Shown here: in pieces, positions 1 through 9,200 of the stretch
How positions within the stretch are numbered: the first letter of the stretch is position 1
Layout of the letters: each line of letters opens with the position of its first letter
DNA from: Perkinsus marinus ATCC 50983
Lineage: Eukaryota > Perkinsozoa > Perkinsida > Perkinsidae
DNA length: 21,087 nucleotides
NCBI RefSeq assembly: GCF_000006405.1
Contig: NW_003206626.1
Coordinates: 234,909 to 255,995 of the forward strand
Direction: 5' to 3'
Position numbers and translations under genes: made by a program
The notes under the pieces: generated by a model
Database searches by the model: none
What the model was told of the DNA's origin: nothing
The model's input: the letters and a program-made list of their open reading frames with translations, nothing else

Positions 1-1
1 T

Positions 2-21
2 GGAGCGAAGCGACGGGTTCT
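2..21 (+). repeat. direct repeat copy 1 (20 bases)
   Basis: GGAGCGAAGCGACGGGTTCT occurs identically at 2-21 and 883-902. The second copy forms part of a hairpin; the left arm of this copy would lie before the window start. It could be a terminal or subterminal piece of a dispersed repeat. Confidence 0.7.
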
Positions 22-365
22 CTAACTCGGAGACTCTAAGTCAGATAAGTTTAAAGACTAAACTCAACATGGATATACAGTAGAGCCTGCATGAGGGAAT
101 GATTCGCCTTGTGGATCTGCAATTCATGGAGACCCATCAGGTTTATGAAGTTCGTATCCAGAGTTCGACTTGCTACTACCCGATTAAGTACTTAAGTCCA
201 TCATCGTTTGCCCGACTCGCTTCAATCTATTCAATGCAGTGTACTATCAAGCTGAGTTTTCGACGACTCTGTTGTATCGCGTGTTCATATGACTGGACAG
301 AGCTCAGTATAGCATACAGTCGCATGTGAATCACCATGTGCTAGCTACTATCTCATATCATCCAC

Positions 366-424
366 ACTAACATGATGTTAGTAACATCTAATGATTAGAT
401 TGTGCTCCAGAGCGGGCCGCTCTG
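366..424. repeat. three consecutive single-base-loop palindromes
   Basis: Three near-adjacent perfect palindromes share one design, two 7-8 base arms around a single G: ACTAACAT-g-ATGTTAGT (366-382), ATCTAAT-g-ATTAGAT (386-400) and CAGAGCGG-g-CCGCTCTG (408-424). Their sequences are unrelated, so the symmetry rather than the sequence repeats. Function is unknown. Candidates are binding sites for dimeric proteins, scars of hairpin-mediated repair, or cruciform-forming DNA. Confidence 0.8.
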
Positions 425-610
425 AGCGGGTCGGTGTTGTGTCCTTGCTATCATACGATCCGCTAACAGAATCGTGCTCTCAAGTTACTCCGAAAGTGTT
501 AGCTTGAGGATGAATAAGGAGCGTGGCATAGTACGGTGATTGTTGCGTAAGAAACTGGCACGGTTGAGAACGGTCAGAATGGGCGCTTGTCTGAATATCC
601 ATGGAACGGT

Positions 611-627
611 GTAACCGTTACGGTTAC
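611..627. repeat. perfect palindrome, 7-base arms
   Basis: GTAACCG-tta-CGGTTAC. It belongs to the same cluster of short-loop inverted repeats in the first 1.4 kb. Confidence 0.7.
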
Positions 628-874
628 GAGTATTACCTATCCCTCTTAAAATGGTATCCGCTATGTGACTGGGTATGGAGTGCTCTAATTAGAAATCGAA
701 AATCTCGTGACTTGCTTGAAAAAGTGGCACGCTCCGTATAAGATTGATCTTTTCATCTCAACCTGAGACTTCCAAGGACGCATAGGTCTACGTTCTCGAT
801 TCAGTGCAACAAGGACATAATTTAACTGGTGTATCTTAACATATCGCTTACACCCTCGAGCGTCAGCGAGCTAG

Positions 875-902
875 AGAACCCCGGAGCGAAGCGACGGGTT
901 CT
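875..902 (+). repeat. direct repeat copy 2, within a hairpin
   Basis: The second copy of the 20-base repeat is 883-902. Its last seven bases, GGGTTCT (896-902), pair perfectly with AGAACCC (875-881) across a 14-base loop. The repeat may therefore be a hairpin unit rather than a simple direct repeat. Confidence 0.6.
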
Positions 903-949
903 GCTAGTAAGGTCGAAGACTAAAAATTAGATATCCCACTCCCGGTCGG

Positions 950-970
950 GTGGGTGACCCACCGTGGGTC
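950..970. repeat. two overlapping single-base-loop palindromes
   Basis: GTGGGT-g-ACCCAC (950-962) and GACCCAC-c-GTGGGTC (956-970) share their middle arm, so it can pair either left or right. Just downstream TCGGTAC (983-989) pairs with GTACCGA (1005-1011), and CACTCA-g-TGAGTG lies at 1049-1061. Confidence 0.75.
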
Positions 971-1389
971 TAGGAGGATGATTCGGTACGAAATGACCCT
1001 AGAAGTACCGACGAGGACGCGACACTCAGAGACACAGAATCTGAGTGGCACTCAGTGAGTGTGCCGACGACAGTGCGTGTCTACACCCTCTTCGGTACTT
1101 GCTCCCGGGAGTAGTCGTAAAGAAGCTCGCCCTACCCCCGAAACTCAGAATAGATTCCAGAATCGCTTATTACACGTATAACGCGATGCTAGGATCGATT
1201 CGGAAGTCCAGAATTGATTCAATGAAAATGGGGTACATGTTACACGGTCCGCGGCGAAGATCCGCCTCCCTCACTGATACATCTCCGCGAATTTCTAGCG
1301 GAGCGATGCACTATACACATCGGTATTCAACTTGAGCTTCTTGAGGGGGCAGTTCTCTTTCTAGGAACGAACGATAAGTTGCTACAACT

Positions 1390-1406
1390 ACTGTGACAGT
1401 CACAGT
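1390..1406. repeat. perfect palindrome, 8-base arms, one-base loop
   Basis: ACTGTGAC-a-GTCACAGT. It has the same architecture as the palindromes at 366-424, with a different sequence. Confidence 0.75.
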
Positions 1407-1773
1407 GTGACTATCTCGAGCTATTATGGCAAAGACGATGTCGACAGTGTTAAGAGTCCGATGACCACGGGTCACCAAACGGTTAGTGAGTAGCTGCCAC
1501 TCGAATGCTCGCTAAAGTGAGAACGGTAGTGTTTGGATTCTCTTCATTACGATAAGGCATGGTATTGATCATTGTAATAGTATCCATAAGAGTTGCAAGC
1601 ATCTGTGTTTAGTATAAGCATTGTTGTTTATTAAGCACTTCTAGTCATGCGAGGTTGAGTGAGGTCTTCCTGTCGTCGACTAGGTTGGAGAGTAATCGGA
1701 TCTGCCTTCAATATTCGAGAGAAAGAATCTCGCGTTGTCGTGATCTAGTGTTGGCTTCCTTTTGTGATAATTG

Positions 1774-4700
1774 ATGGGTAAAATTCGTCGACATAAGAAG
1801 ACCCCCACGGTGGCCACCAGTGCCCCTTATGAGGGTAGGTCACCACTTGTGGAGCAGACTGAGATGGAGATAGAGAGCCAAGGTAGTGAGGCTGATGTTT
1901 ATTCATCGACTTCATGTTGTCATGAAAATTCAATAAATTTCAATAGATAATATTGTTCATTGAAGAAATGTCAAATCGAAGGAGTTTCACCCGTTTTACG
2001 TGAAGTGGCGTAAAACTTGGTGAAAAACGGCCTGTACTAGTCGTGAAATATGTTTCGGTCACTAGTGTCTTTCATATCACGGGTGAAACTCCAAAATATA
2101 AATACATGAAAATAGAATTTTTATCAATTTAATGAATAAAAATATTCACAATTATCATTCATAGTGTTGCTGTTGTTGAGTCTTTGCTCTACTCGTTACC
2201 TTTCTCAGTACCCCAAAGTGGTGATGATGTGGTATCGCATTTACTTGATCGAAAGACCAGCGACGTAACAGTGATAGGGTTGGCCAACTTCCTATCAACT
2301 CCTACTAAGAGGGGGCATCACCTACTAGCATCGACTAACTTACTAGTGCTCATGTTGCCGAGATTAGGCGTGGACGAGAGCCGGTAGTATATTGGGATAG
2401 GTCGATATACGATAAGTGAAGTGAACTCGTTAATATAATTCAGTCGTTGTGTAGTAGTTATTATTACATTGTGTAGGTCCCAGCCAGCTGCAGTGAGGCA
2501 AGCGGTACTGAGTGTGTACACCTCTGCAGTGTCATGGGCTCAGGAGAAGCTACTTAGGAATCTCATAAAGGAGCATGGCCTTATCAATACGGTACTGGAA
2601 GAGGGCGTTGTGGTAGCTTAGTGATTGGCTTGGGGTAGGTCATGACGACGCTGAGGGAGGATATGCGTATGTTGTCGGACTCGACAATGGCCCCTGTGAA
2701 AAATAAGAAGAAGTCCTCTCAGCGACAGGTCGAGCACGATGCTCGCATTGAGATCATCGAGGCTGAATGGGAGCTCTTAGGGGTAGTAGAAGGAGAGGGG
2801 CATCGCTATGGAGTTTCACACGGTGCAGTGTAACCGATGATAACCGGGCGAATAGTAAGGCATGTACACTCCTATTCGCTGCGGAGAGCCGTATCATCTC
2901 CGCGAGAGAAGATCATTTGACCATTTGAGGGTGACCGATTTTAGTGACTAAAGAAATTTTGTTGTTTGTATGATTGACGGGCTCAATCGTATTGAGAATG
3001 TTCGGCAATTGATCGCGTGCTCAGTGATGAGAGTTCACAGTGTAAATGTAAAATGATGAGAAGCGATTGTATGTTTTCCCTTCAGGGTCTGGTTCGGCTC
3101 TGTGCCCCTCCACACCAACCTGTGTTGCCACCTGATGTCATCGATTTAGCCTTACAGACTGCTATGGCTAAGGATTGTGATGCTGCGGTGAGTGCATAGA
3201 CTCACACTGCTACGACTGAGCCCGTCTCCTGTGACGGCTCTGTATGGTGTTGGTGGTAGGTGAGAGTGGCTGCTAGTAGTATGCTATCAAGAGTCGCTAC
3301 GGAGGAGATGTGCTCAGGTAGATGTGCTGTACTGCGAAGTTACATTCTTCCCAATGTTGATGCATATCATCTGAGAAATTTCTCATCTCACTTCATGGTC
3401 GTCCTAATAAGACTGTTGTCGTATTATCAGATTGCTGCCTGGCCCCAATGACTCATCGTATCGCGGATATAGAGCGTACCATACAGGATGCAGAAGACCC
3501 CCTATTGGCAGCTGAACTGACGTCGGGTAGGGTGACCTCTCAGCGTGGTGTTCTATAATGCGATAGTGTAGCACTCTGCCGTGGATACCACATGGAGTTG
3601 TTCGCGCCTGAGACGGGAGGAGAGGAGAGGGCAGAAAGAGTTGTCGAGGAAATACATCGTTTGGTAGGTGAAGTGACGGGTCTGGGATCCTGACATTCCT
3701 ATACGATCTTGACTCAGGGTCGTATAGGAATGTTTACCGTTTAGCTCTTCACTGAAGTAGGGTTAAACACGTGAGAGGTTGCCCTAGGAGTACTTCTGAG
3801 TTTGGTATTATACTGATTAAATCGGCGATAGCTGCATCTGACTTGGTCATTAAGGGTAGTCGACTGAGGAGGAGTTGTAAAGGTTAGTCATTGCCAAGTC
3901 TTTGTATAGGTGAGCTCGACCGGCTGCCATCTTGTAGACAGTTTTACTCATGTCGTGGATACGGTGGCCTCGATACAACCGGTAGTAGTCCTATATAAGG
4001 GTTCTGATGAGGTTGTTAAGGAGCACTCATTAGGCACCAGTCAAAGGGGCTGCTGCGGATTCCTCTCCATCACCAGCAGAGCCGGCTAAGCAGAGAGGAG
4101 CACAGAGTGTACTGGATGCATGGAGGAGGAATGCTAGACGTAAGGACTGCTGCTGCTGTTGAGTAGTAGGATGGAGTTTCTGGTTTTAATGTCAGTTGTG
4201 CTGACTTCAGTCTCGACACTTTCATTCATAGTCTCAGCAGTAGTAGAGAAGTAATAAGATGTCTACTGCCGTCCTTCAGCAGTGTTGTTTCAGTGGACGG
4301 TCGTCTAGTGATAATGCGCCCATGTCGGAGAGTGGGATGTCCTCGTCGTCCTCGCTACCAGCACCCTTCATGTTCACCGGCCGAGCGGAAGCCTATAGTA
4401 GCGTCTTGAAAGCCGCCATGGGCTGTTTAGCTGAGGTAAGGGAAGTTGCTCTAATACGACGGTAGAGATATTAGTATGACGAGTCATTGGCAGTGGACAG
4501 GGAGCCTCTGTAGAGGGGCGTCATAATACTGGAGTGAGTCTGTTCTCTTCCTCTCAGTTGTGTGATTCCCTTACGAAGGCTTTGGATGAGGCATTGGTAG
4601 CTCGAGTGCGCAGTGAAATGTAAGTCGGGCGTGTGTTGGGGTTAGACGTATTTACATGTCCATGCTTAAACCAACAGTATAGGCCCTCAGCTGAATGGTT

Positions 4701-5209
4701 CATAGTAGTGGCTTGCTCAGGCCAGTGGAGATGTTCTCGGATCTGGCATCGTTGTGGTCACTACATGCCAACGCTCTTGAGAGCTGTGGGGAGATCATCA
4801 TAGTGGAGAATGCGGTAGATGAGGCTGGGGTGAGGCGTCGGTTCTCCCACCTTGTCGAGATGGTGTATTCATAGGTCTCCTGCCTGGCCCAGCACTGCTC
4901 GTCGAGTCTGGATAGTGCTATGCCGTTGTTCTCCAAACTTGACTGGGGTCGAGAGCGGGCTTATGGTTCAGCTATTGGAGAGCTCCTGCAGGCCCTTTAT
5001 CAGGCGCTGTTGTTCGCAAGTGAGATGGGAAGGTATATATGTGGGGAGGAGGACAGTCACGGTGTGTAGGTATGAGGGGATGCTGCTCGTCATCTACGGG
5101 TGAGGACTCGATGGAGTTGGTGAGGAGGTCGGTCCATATGACTGCGTTAATGCCACCCTTATCGGAGGACATGGTACAAGCTCAGGTAGGTGACGCTGTA
5201 CTGCAGCCT

Positions 5210-5244
<35 letters not shown>

Positions 5245-5845
5245 GCTGCTATTCGTGAGCAGGTTGCCTGTATTACATGGCTGGCTCGTTGTCATGGTCA
5301 TGTTGTGGATGTATGTGAAGGCCTACTGGAGCTCGTTAGAGTCCATGCTGGGGAGAAGGGTAAGCACGGTCTGATAGCGAGATGCGAGTTCGCGCTGCGT
5401 TTACCGCGCATCTCGAGGTGAACCCAATATGTTAGCACCTCCTCTGAATCACTGCTTATACTAGAGTCATCTGTACTAGGTGCATTCTCGCGTCGTATTC
5501 TGGTAGCTGCCTTTGAGGCTATATTCGAAGTCTTTGGAGCTGACGACAACCCTGTAGCTGACCAGGTACGGGAATATGGAGGATTGGGGCTCATAGGCTA
5601 TCAGGTCCTCCGAGGGCGTAGTGATCCGGGATGGCAGGAGCTGCTCGAGGCTGGCGTGCGAAGGTTGAAGAGGGAAGCAAAAAACTGTGATGAGGAGGAT
5701 GTTGAGGGCGCTGCTATCAATGGCGAGGCCTTTATAGAGTAAGCATGAGCGATCAACTGCTACTAGCACTTTGGAGGTGGGTGTGGACGTTTCGTGATGT
5801 GCTGCTGTTGGCAGGTATAAGAGAGGGGAGCTCTGCCGTAGTTGA
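1774..5845 (+). CDS. HEATR3/Syo1-like HEAT-repeat protein (about 703 aa, 19 exons)
   Basis: Exons: 1774-1834, 2209-2383, 2477-2612, 2639-2827, 3086-3187, 3260-3317, 3431-3547, 3572-3663, 3801-3845, 3910-4011, 4034-4139, 4362-4435, 4558-4619, 4706-4862, 4893-5032, 5077-5185, 5263-5359, 5480-5738, 5815-5845. The joined frame has matching phases and ends in TGA. The protein starts MGKIRRHKK, like the basic N-terminus of HEATR3/Syo1. An alpha-solenoid follows, interrupted near residues 360-400 by a low-complexity basic stretch (ending AWRRNARR). The C-terminus reads LVAAFEAIFEVF, later EAFIEYKRGEL, like the HEATR3 end. Total length is close to the roughly 680 residues of animal HEATR3. In yeast, Syo1 links 5S RNP proteins uL18 and uL5 to the importin Kap104. 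Exons 9 and 12 have the least certain borders. An alternative is two genes split at 4160-4259, but the second half would then lack the family's N-terminus. Confidence 0.7.
1981..2092. mobile_element. 112-base foldback, MITE-like element
   Basis: Perfect 14-base terminal inverted repeats, GGAGTTTCACCCGT (1981-1994) and ACGGGTGAAACTCC (2079-2092), bound a short insert. Inside, TTTTACG (1994-2000) pairs with CGTAAAA (2009-2015), and a looser pairing joins the right half. It lies in intron 1 of the HEATR3-like gene in an AT-rich setting. No clear target-site duplication is visible (only AA on both sides). It has no coding capacity. It resembles a non-autonomous DNA transposon, but a purely structural intron hairpin cannot be excluded. 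Confidence 0.55.
2848..2903. repeat. tandem pair of intronic hairpins
   Basis: GCGAATAG (2848-2855) pairs with CTATTCGC (2872-2879). One base later GCGGAGA (2881-2887) pairs with TCTCCGC (2897-2903). Both stems are perfect and lie near the 5' end of the 258-base intron 2828-3085. Confidence 0.75.
3693..3733. repeat. intronic hairpin, 14-base perfect stem
   Basis: ACATTCCTATACGA (3693-3706) is the exact reverse complement of 3720-3733, around a 13-base loop. This is the strongest inverted repeat among the introns. It sits 30 bases into the intron 3664-3800. There is no T-run after it. Confidence 0.85.
5210..5243 (+). repeat. (CTA)n microsatellite in an intron
   Basis: About eleven CTA units. 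They give a Leu run in one frame and a Thr run in another, but phase analysis places them inside intron 5186-5262. Splicing joins AQ to VACITWLARC in phase, and the next intron agrees. The repeat may act as the pyrimidine-containing tract before the acceptor. Confidence 0.75.
5378..5415. repeat. intronic hairpin, 9-base stem
   Basis: CGAGATGCG (5378-5386) pairs perfectly with CGCATCTCG (5407-5415), with a 20-base loop, inside intron 5360-5479. Confidence 0.75.
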
Positions 5846-6203
5846 TTATACACTCGAGTTTACCAACGTAAAAGTTACACGGCACATGTTGGGTAGTTGT
5901 TGCGTTGTTAATGGGAGAGTATCGGTCAGACTACTACAAGTGCTGAGGAACCTATCGGCAGGAAGCCGTGGACGAATCGTGGCTGATTTGGTTGTAGTTG
6001 TGCCCGACTAGCGAAGGAGAAATTGTCTTTAGTGATTCAGGGAGCGTTGGCCTCTTGTCCATTGAAAGCGCCTATGGGAGAGGTGGATGCGTGCCGCGAT
6101 GTACGCACTTAGTAGGACCAGGACTACTAGACCCCGAACAGTGGTAACTGACACTAACAATATGGTGATGGTATGAAGGACTAAGAGAGGTTATTGTTTG
6201 TTG
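5846..6203 (+). other. intergenic region between two same-strand genes
   Basis: 358 bases between the HEATR3-like stop and the next start codon. An 88-codon frame overlaps it from 5745. That frame opens two bases after an in-frame TAA of the preceding exon and runs through that gene's last intron, and I could not attach it to a neighbour with certainty. This stretch must hold the 3' end of one transcript and the promoter of the next. I see no clear TATA box or polyadenylation signal. Confidence 0.5.
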
Positions 6204-9200
6204 ATGGCCTCCTCCTCTTCCTCTTCCCTCGTTGGTGAATCTGGCCGAATAACAAGGCAGCCATTGTCGTTACCGAGCTCGTCGACACTGCAGCATCATC
6301 ATCATCAGCCTGTTGTTAGCTATGAAGAGGTGTATCGATTGCATGCTCGGATAGGGGAGTTGACTATGGAAAACGAAGCATTGAGGAGGCAGCTGCTGCT
6401 GCTGCTCGAGGGAGATGGACACGGTGCTTCGGGAGAGGTGACTACTCTTGACTTCACGAATCTTAGGGAAGAAGGAATCAGCCTTTCTGCAGTTTGGATG
6501 CATAGTCGTCCGCTGGCCTCCGAGTTGTAAGGGCGTGTTTATGCTAAGTGTGAATGATGCAGGGTTTTATTCCGCGTAATTTTCTTGATATGTAATACTG
6601 TTATATGAAGCCAAAGGGTCCGATAGAGGGAGAATCGTAAGAAGTTGAAAAGAAATAGTCATCTGCTCTACAGTGCTGCGACCATAGAGAGGCAAATTGA
6701 ATTCATCTGGATTTGGAGCGTTTGTCAGCATGTGGAAATTTTCCGCATCCTATATTTCCACAGCTTTTCCACTCGGAAAAGTGTGGTAGAGCTCTTTTGA
6801 GCTCAGGAGGCTGACTAAACGTCTCGTGAAGGCATGTTGGATGTACTGTGGATGTGTACTCTGCGAGGGAGACCATTCAGGTTCCTCCGTCCCACTTGTC
6901 GGGTGGCCCATCATCGACAGTAGCGGACCAGGCACGGCTGCTGCTATCACTGGCTGAGAGCGTGAAGAGCGGAGTGCCACCGTTGGTAACGACTGGCGAG
7001 CTGGGGGAAGCCATAGCCGTGTTGTGGACTACTATAAAGGGGAGGATACGACTAGCACAGGAGTTGGGGTGAATCAGTGGTGACTAGTCTGTCCAGATCC
7101 TGCTGTAGGTATCGGGCTGCCGGAGCACCAGTGACGGCGCTATCACCACTGCCAGAGGCGACAAGACTTCGAAGTACAGGCGAGCCTTTGAAGCCAGTGA
7201 AAGAAGAGGAAGAAGGTGAAGGAGGAGAGGAGGAAGTTGAATGCCCTACAGTACGAACAGACGACCTTAGTGAGGATATAGTGCGGCTGAAGGATATCAG
7301 AGAAGGGTACGTATGTTGCTGCTTCGCTCCGCTATTTTTGCCAGTTCTAGGTTGGGCAATATACTAGATGGAGGCAATCGAGAAAAGGGGAGAGCCAGGG
7401 TCAGTGCGAAGCCTTCGGGTCCGGTCCAGGCGAGCCCTGTTTCGAAGAATCGTTTGCATCCACGGCAGACGTGGAATTATCCACCTCCTGCAACACCAGC
7501 TAGCTCAGCGAGGAAGAGGTGTGTGTTAGTGATGGAGAGGCATAGCGTTCGATTTCTGGAGAGGTTGTCATTATCAGGTTGTCGAGGCTGCCTAGTCCCT
7601 CGCCAATAAGGGGGTATCCTGCGCACGCCCAAGATTCTGAAATTTCATTTCGAATGGATCATTCATCCTGTGTATCCTCCTCACCTTGGTCGCAACGGAA
7701 GGGTGAAAGCTCATCATTGTTTGACATATCTGAATCGACTCATTATATATTCCGAGACAACATCCCTTCAACGACAGGCAGCATCAACGTCGTGAATAGC
7801 CTATCAAAGCAGTGTCGGGAGCCACTGAGGCAAGATGCTCTGGGCACAATAACGGCACTTGAATCGGCCCTTGGGAAACGGTATAGTGATGAGAATGCTG
7901 CTCCTAACGAGGAGGTCGGCGCTTCTGAGTATATGATGACTCGAAGACGATTCAGCATGTAGCTTTTACGGTGTAATATGCTCTACACTTGCGTTTCTCT
8001 CTGTGGTATTATTGTGTGTAGCTGTGTCAGCGGGAAAGGAGAAAACAGTTGGGTATCGCTCTCTATCGAGTCGATCATCCAGCTGTCTGCTCTGCCTCAA
8101 AGGGTTCGTGTGAGTCATTGTTGATGTCCATTGACCCCGTGATACTCAAGGTCATATCTTCCTGTATTATTGAGGAGGGCAGTGGCGATCAGCTCAGCTA
8201 CTTTGAGATAGTCACTATAAAGCGAGGGGGCCGGGCGAAGCTGTGCTATCTGTGCCTTGGGCGACATGCTTTGTATCTTCTACGCATCAACATGAGAGGA
8301 ATCATCAGCAACGGAGCGATCGAGTATGATAGTATAGACAAGGTATCAACACTGACCTACTCTTGAGGGTCGATGAGGGGGGCTAATCTCGGTAGGTGGT
8401 GATCGATCCAAGCAACAACTCATCACTCCTGTTGATCCTGGTAGGGGCAACTCTGTGGAAGGATAATCGGGTAAGGCTCTTGGAGTAGTCGGTCGACCGG
8501 AGTTAGTAGCATACTGATACCCTTCATTGGAACTACCTAGGTTTAAGCTGGGCCTGTTACACGATATATTCTTGCTTGTGGTTGTTTGCGATCAGACCCG
8601 GTAGCGTTCTCTCTATGGTTTGGTTGAAGGGTGTGCCTGTCTGAACTATCTTTGTAGGTGCCATTAGAATCGGAGGGCCGACACAGTCTGCTGGCTCGTC
8701 TGGTCATCGCTTGGCAAGCTCATTATATGTGGAAGACCAGCACGTTGAAGTATCTCCCTATAGTGGAGTACCCTCTTGATCCGTTGCAGACAGTTGGTCA
8801 GCAGGTGGGAAGGGAAAGACTGTTCGTCTGTATCAACTTGGTGAGCTGTTCTGTGATCGAGATGCAGAATCGTTGGGTGAAAAAATAATCTCGGTGACGT
8901 TTAACACAGTCAGATGAAAACGCTGGTCTCAGGCAGCCACTATGTGTCCGTATTTGTTCAGACTCTGCCATCTGCATTGATTCAACCCTTCAAAGGATTC
9001 ATCAGGAAGGTCATCGGAGACTATTCCGTCTTTTTGAGAGAAGAGTTTCGAGTACGGTCCCGCGAATCGGATATTTCAACTTTCATCTCTGAACATAACT
9101 CGTATCCCCTTCCTTGTGAAGCCCCCTCCTTTGGAGCACTACCAACAATAGATCATCGCTGCCCTGCATGGCATTTGGCATTCCGTATTTCGTTCGGTTC

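Larger units (their letters stand above)
1..1773. other. gene-poor region rich in palindromes
   Basis: No exon chain can be built here. The longest open frames (about 60-96 codons) have unconvincing composition and no splice-linked neighbours. What stands out is structure: many short perfect inverted repeats with one- to three-base loops, listed separately, and a 20-base direct repeat at each end of the first 900 bases. It is probably intergenic or decayed repeat DNA upstream of the HEATR3-like gene. Its last part should contain that gene's promoter, but I see no recognisable core element. Confidence 0.5.

Noticed and set aside
1045-1335. A 96-codon frame in the palindrome-rich region
   Set aside because: Composition is unlike the confirmed exons, it spans palindromes, and no splice-linked neighbours exist.
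3693-3733. A bacterial-type intrinsic terminator
   Set aside because: There is no T-run after the stem, and the setting is an intron of a eukaryotic gene.
5039-5374. A 111-codon frame with a run of leucines and apparent membrane segments
   Set aside because: It is the wrong frame of the CTA microsatellite and flanking exons. Flanking exon phases place the repeat in an intron and continue as VACITWLARCHGHVVDVCEGLLELV.
5745-6011. A plus-strand frame starting MSDQLLLALW just two bases after an in-frame TAA
   Set aside because: The HEATR3-like model uses a donor at 5739 and an acceptor at 5814, giving the family-like ending EYKRGEL and a TGA at 5845. This frame would be intron plus intergenic sequence.
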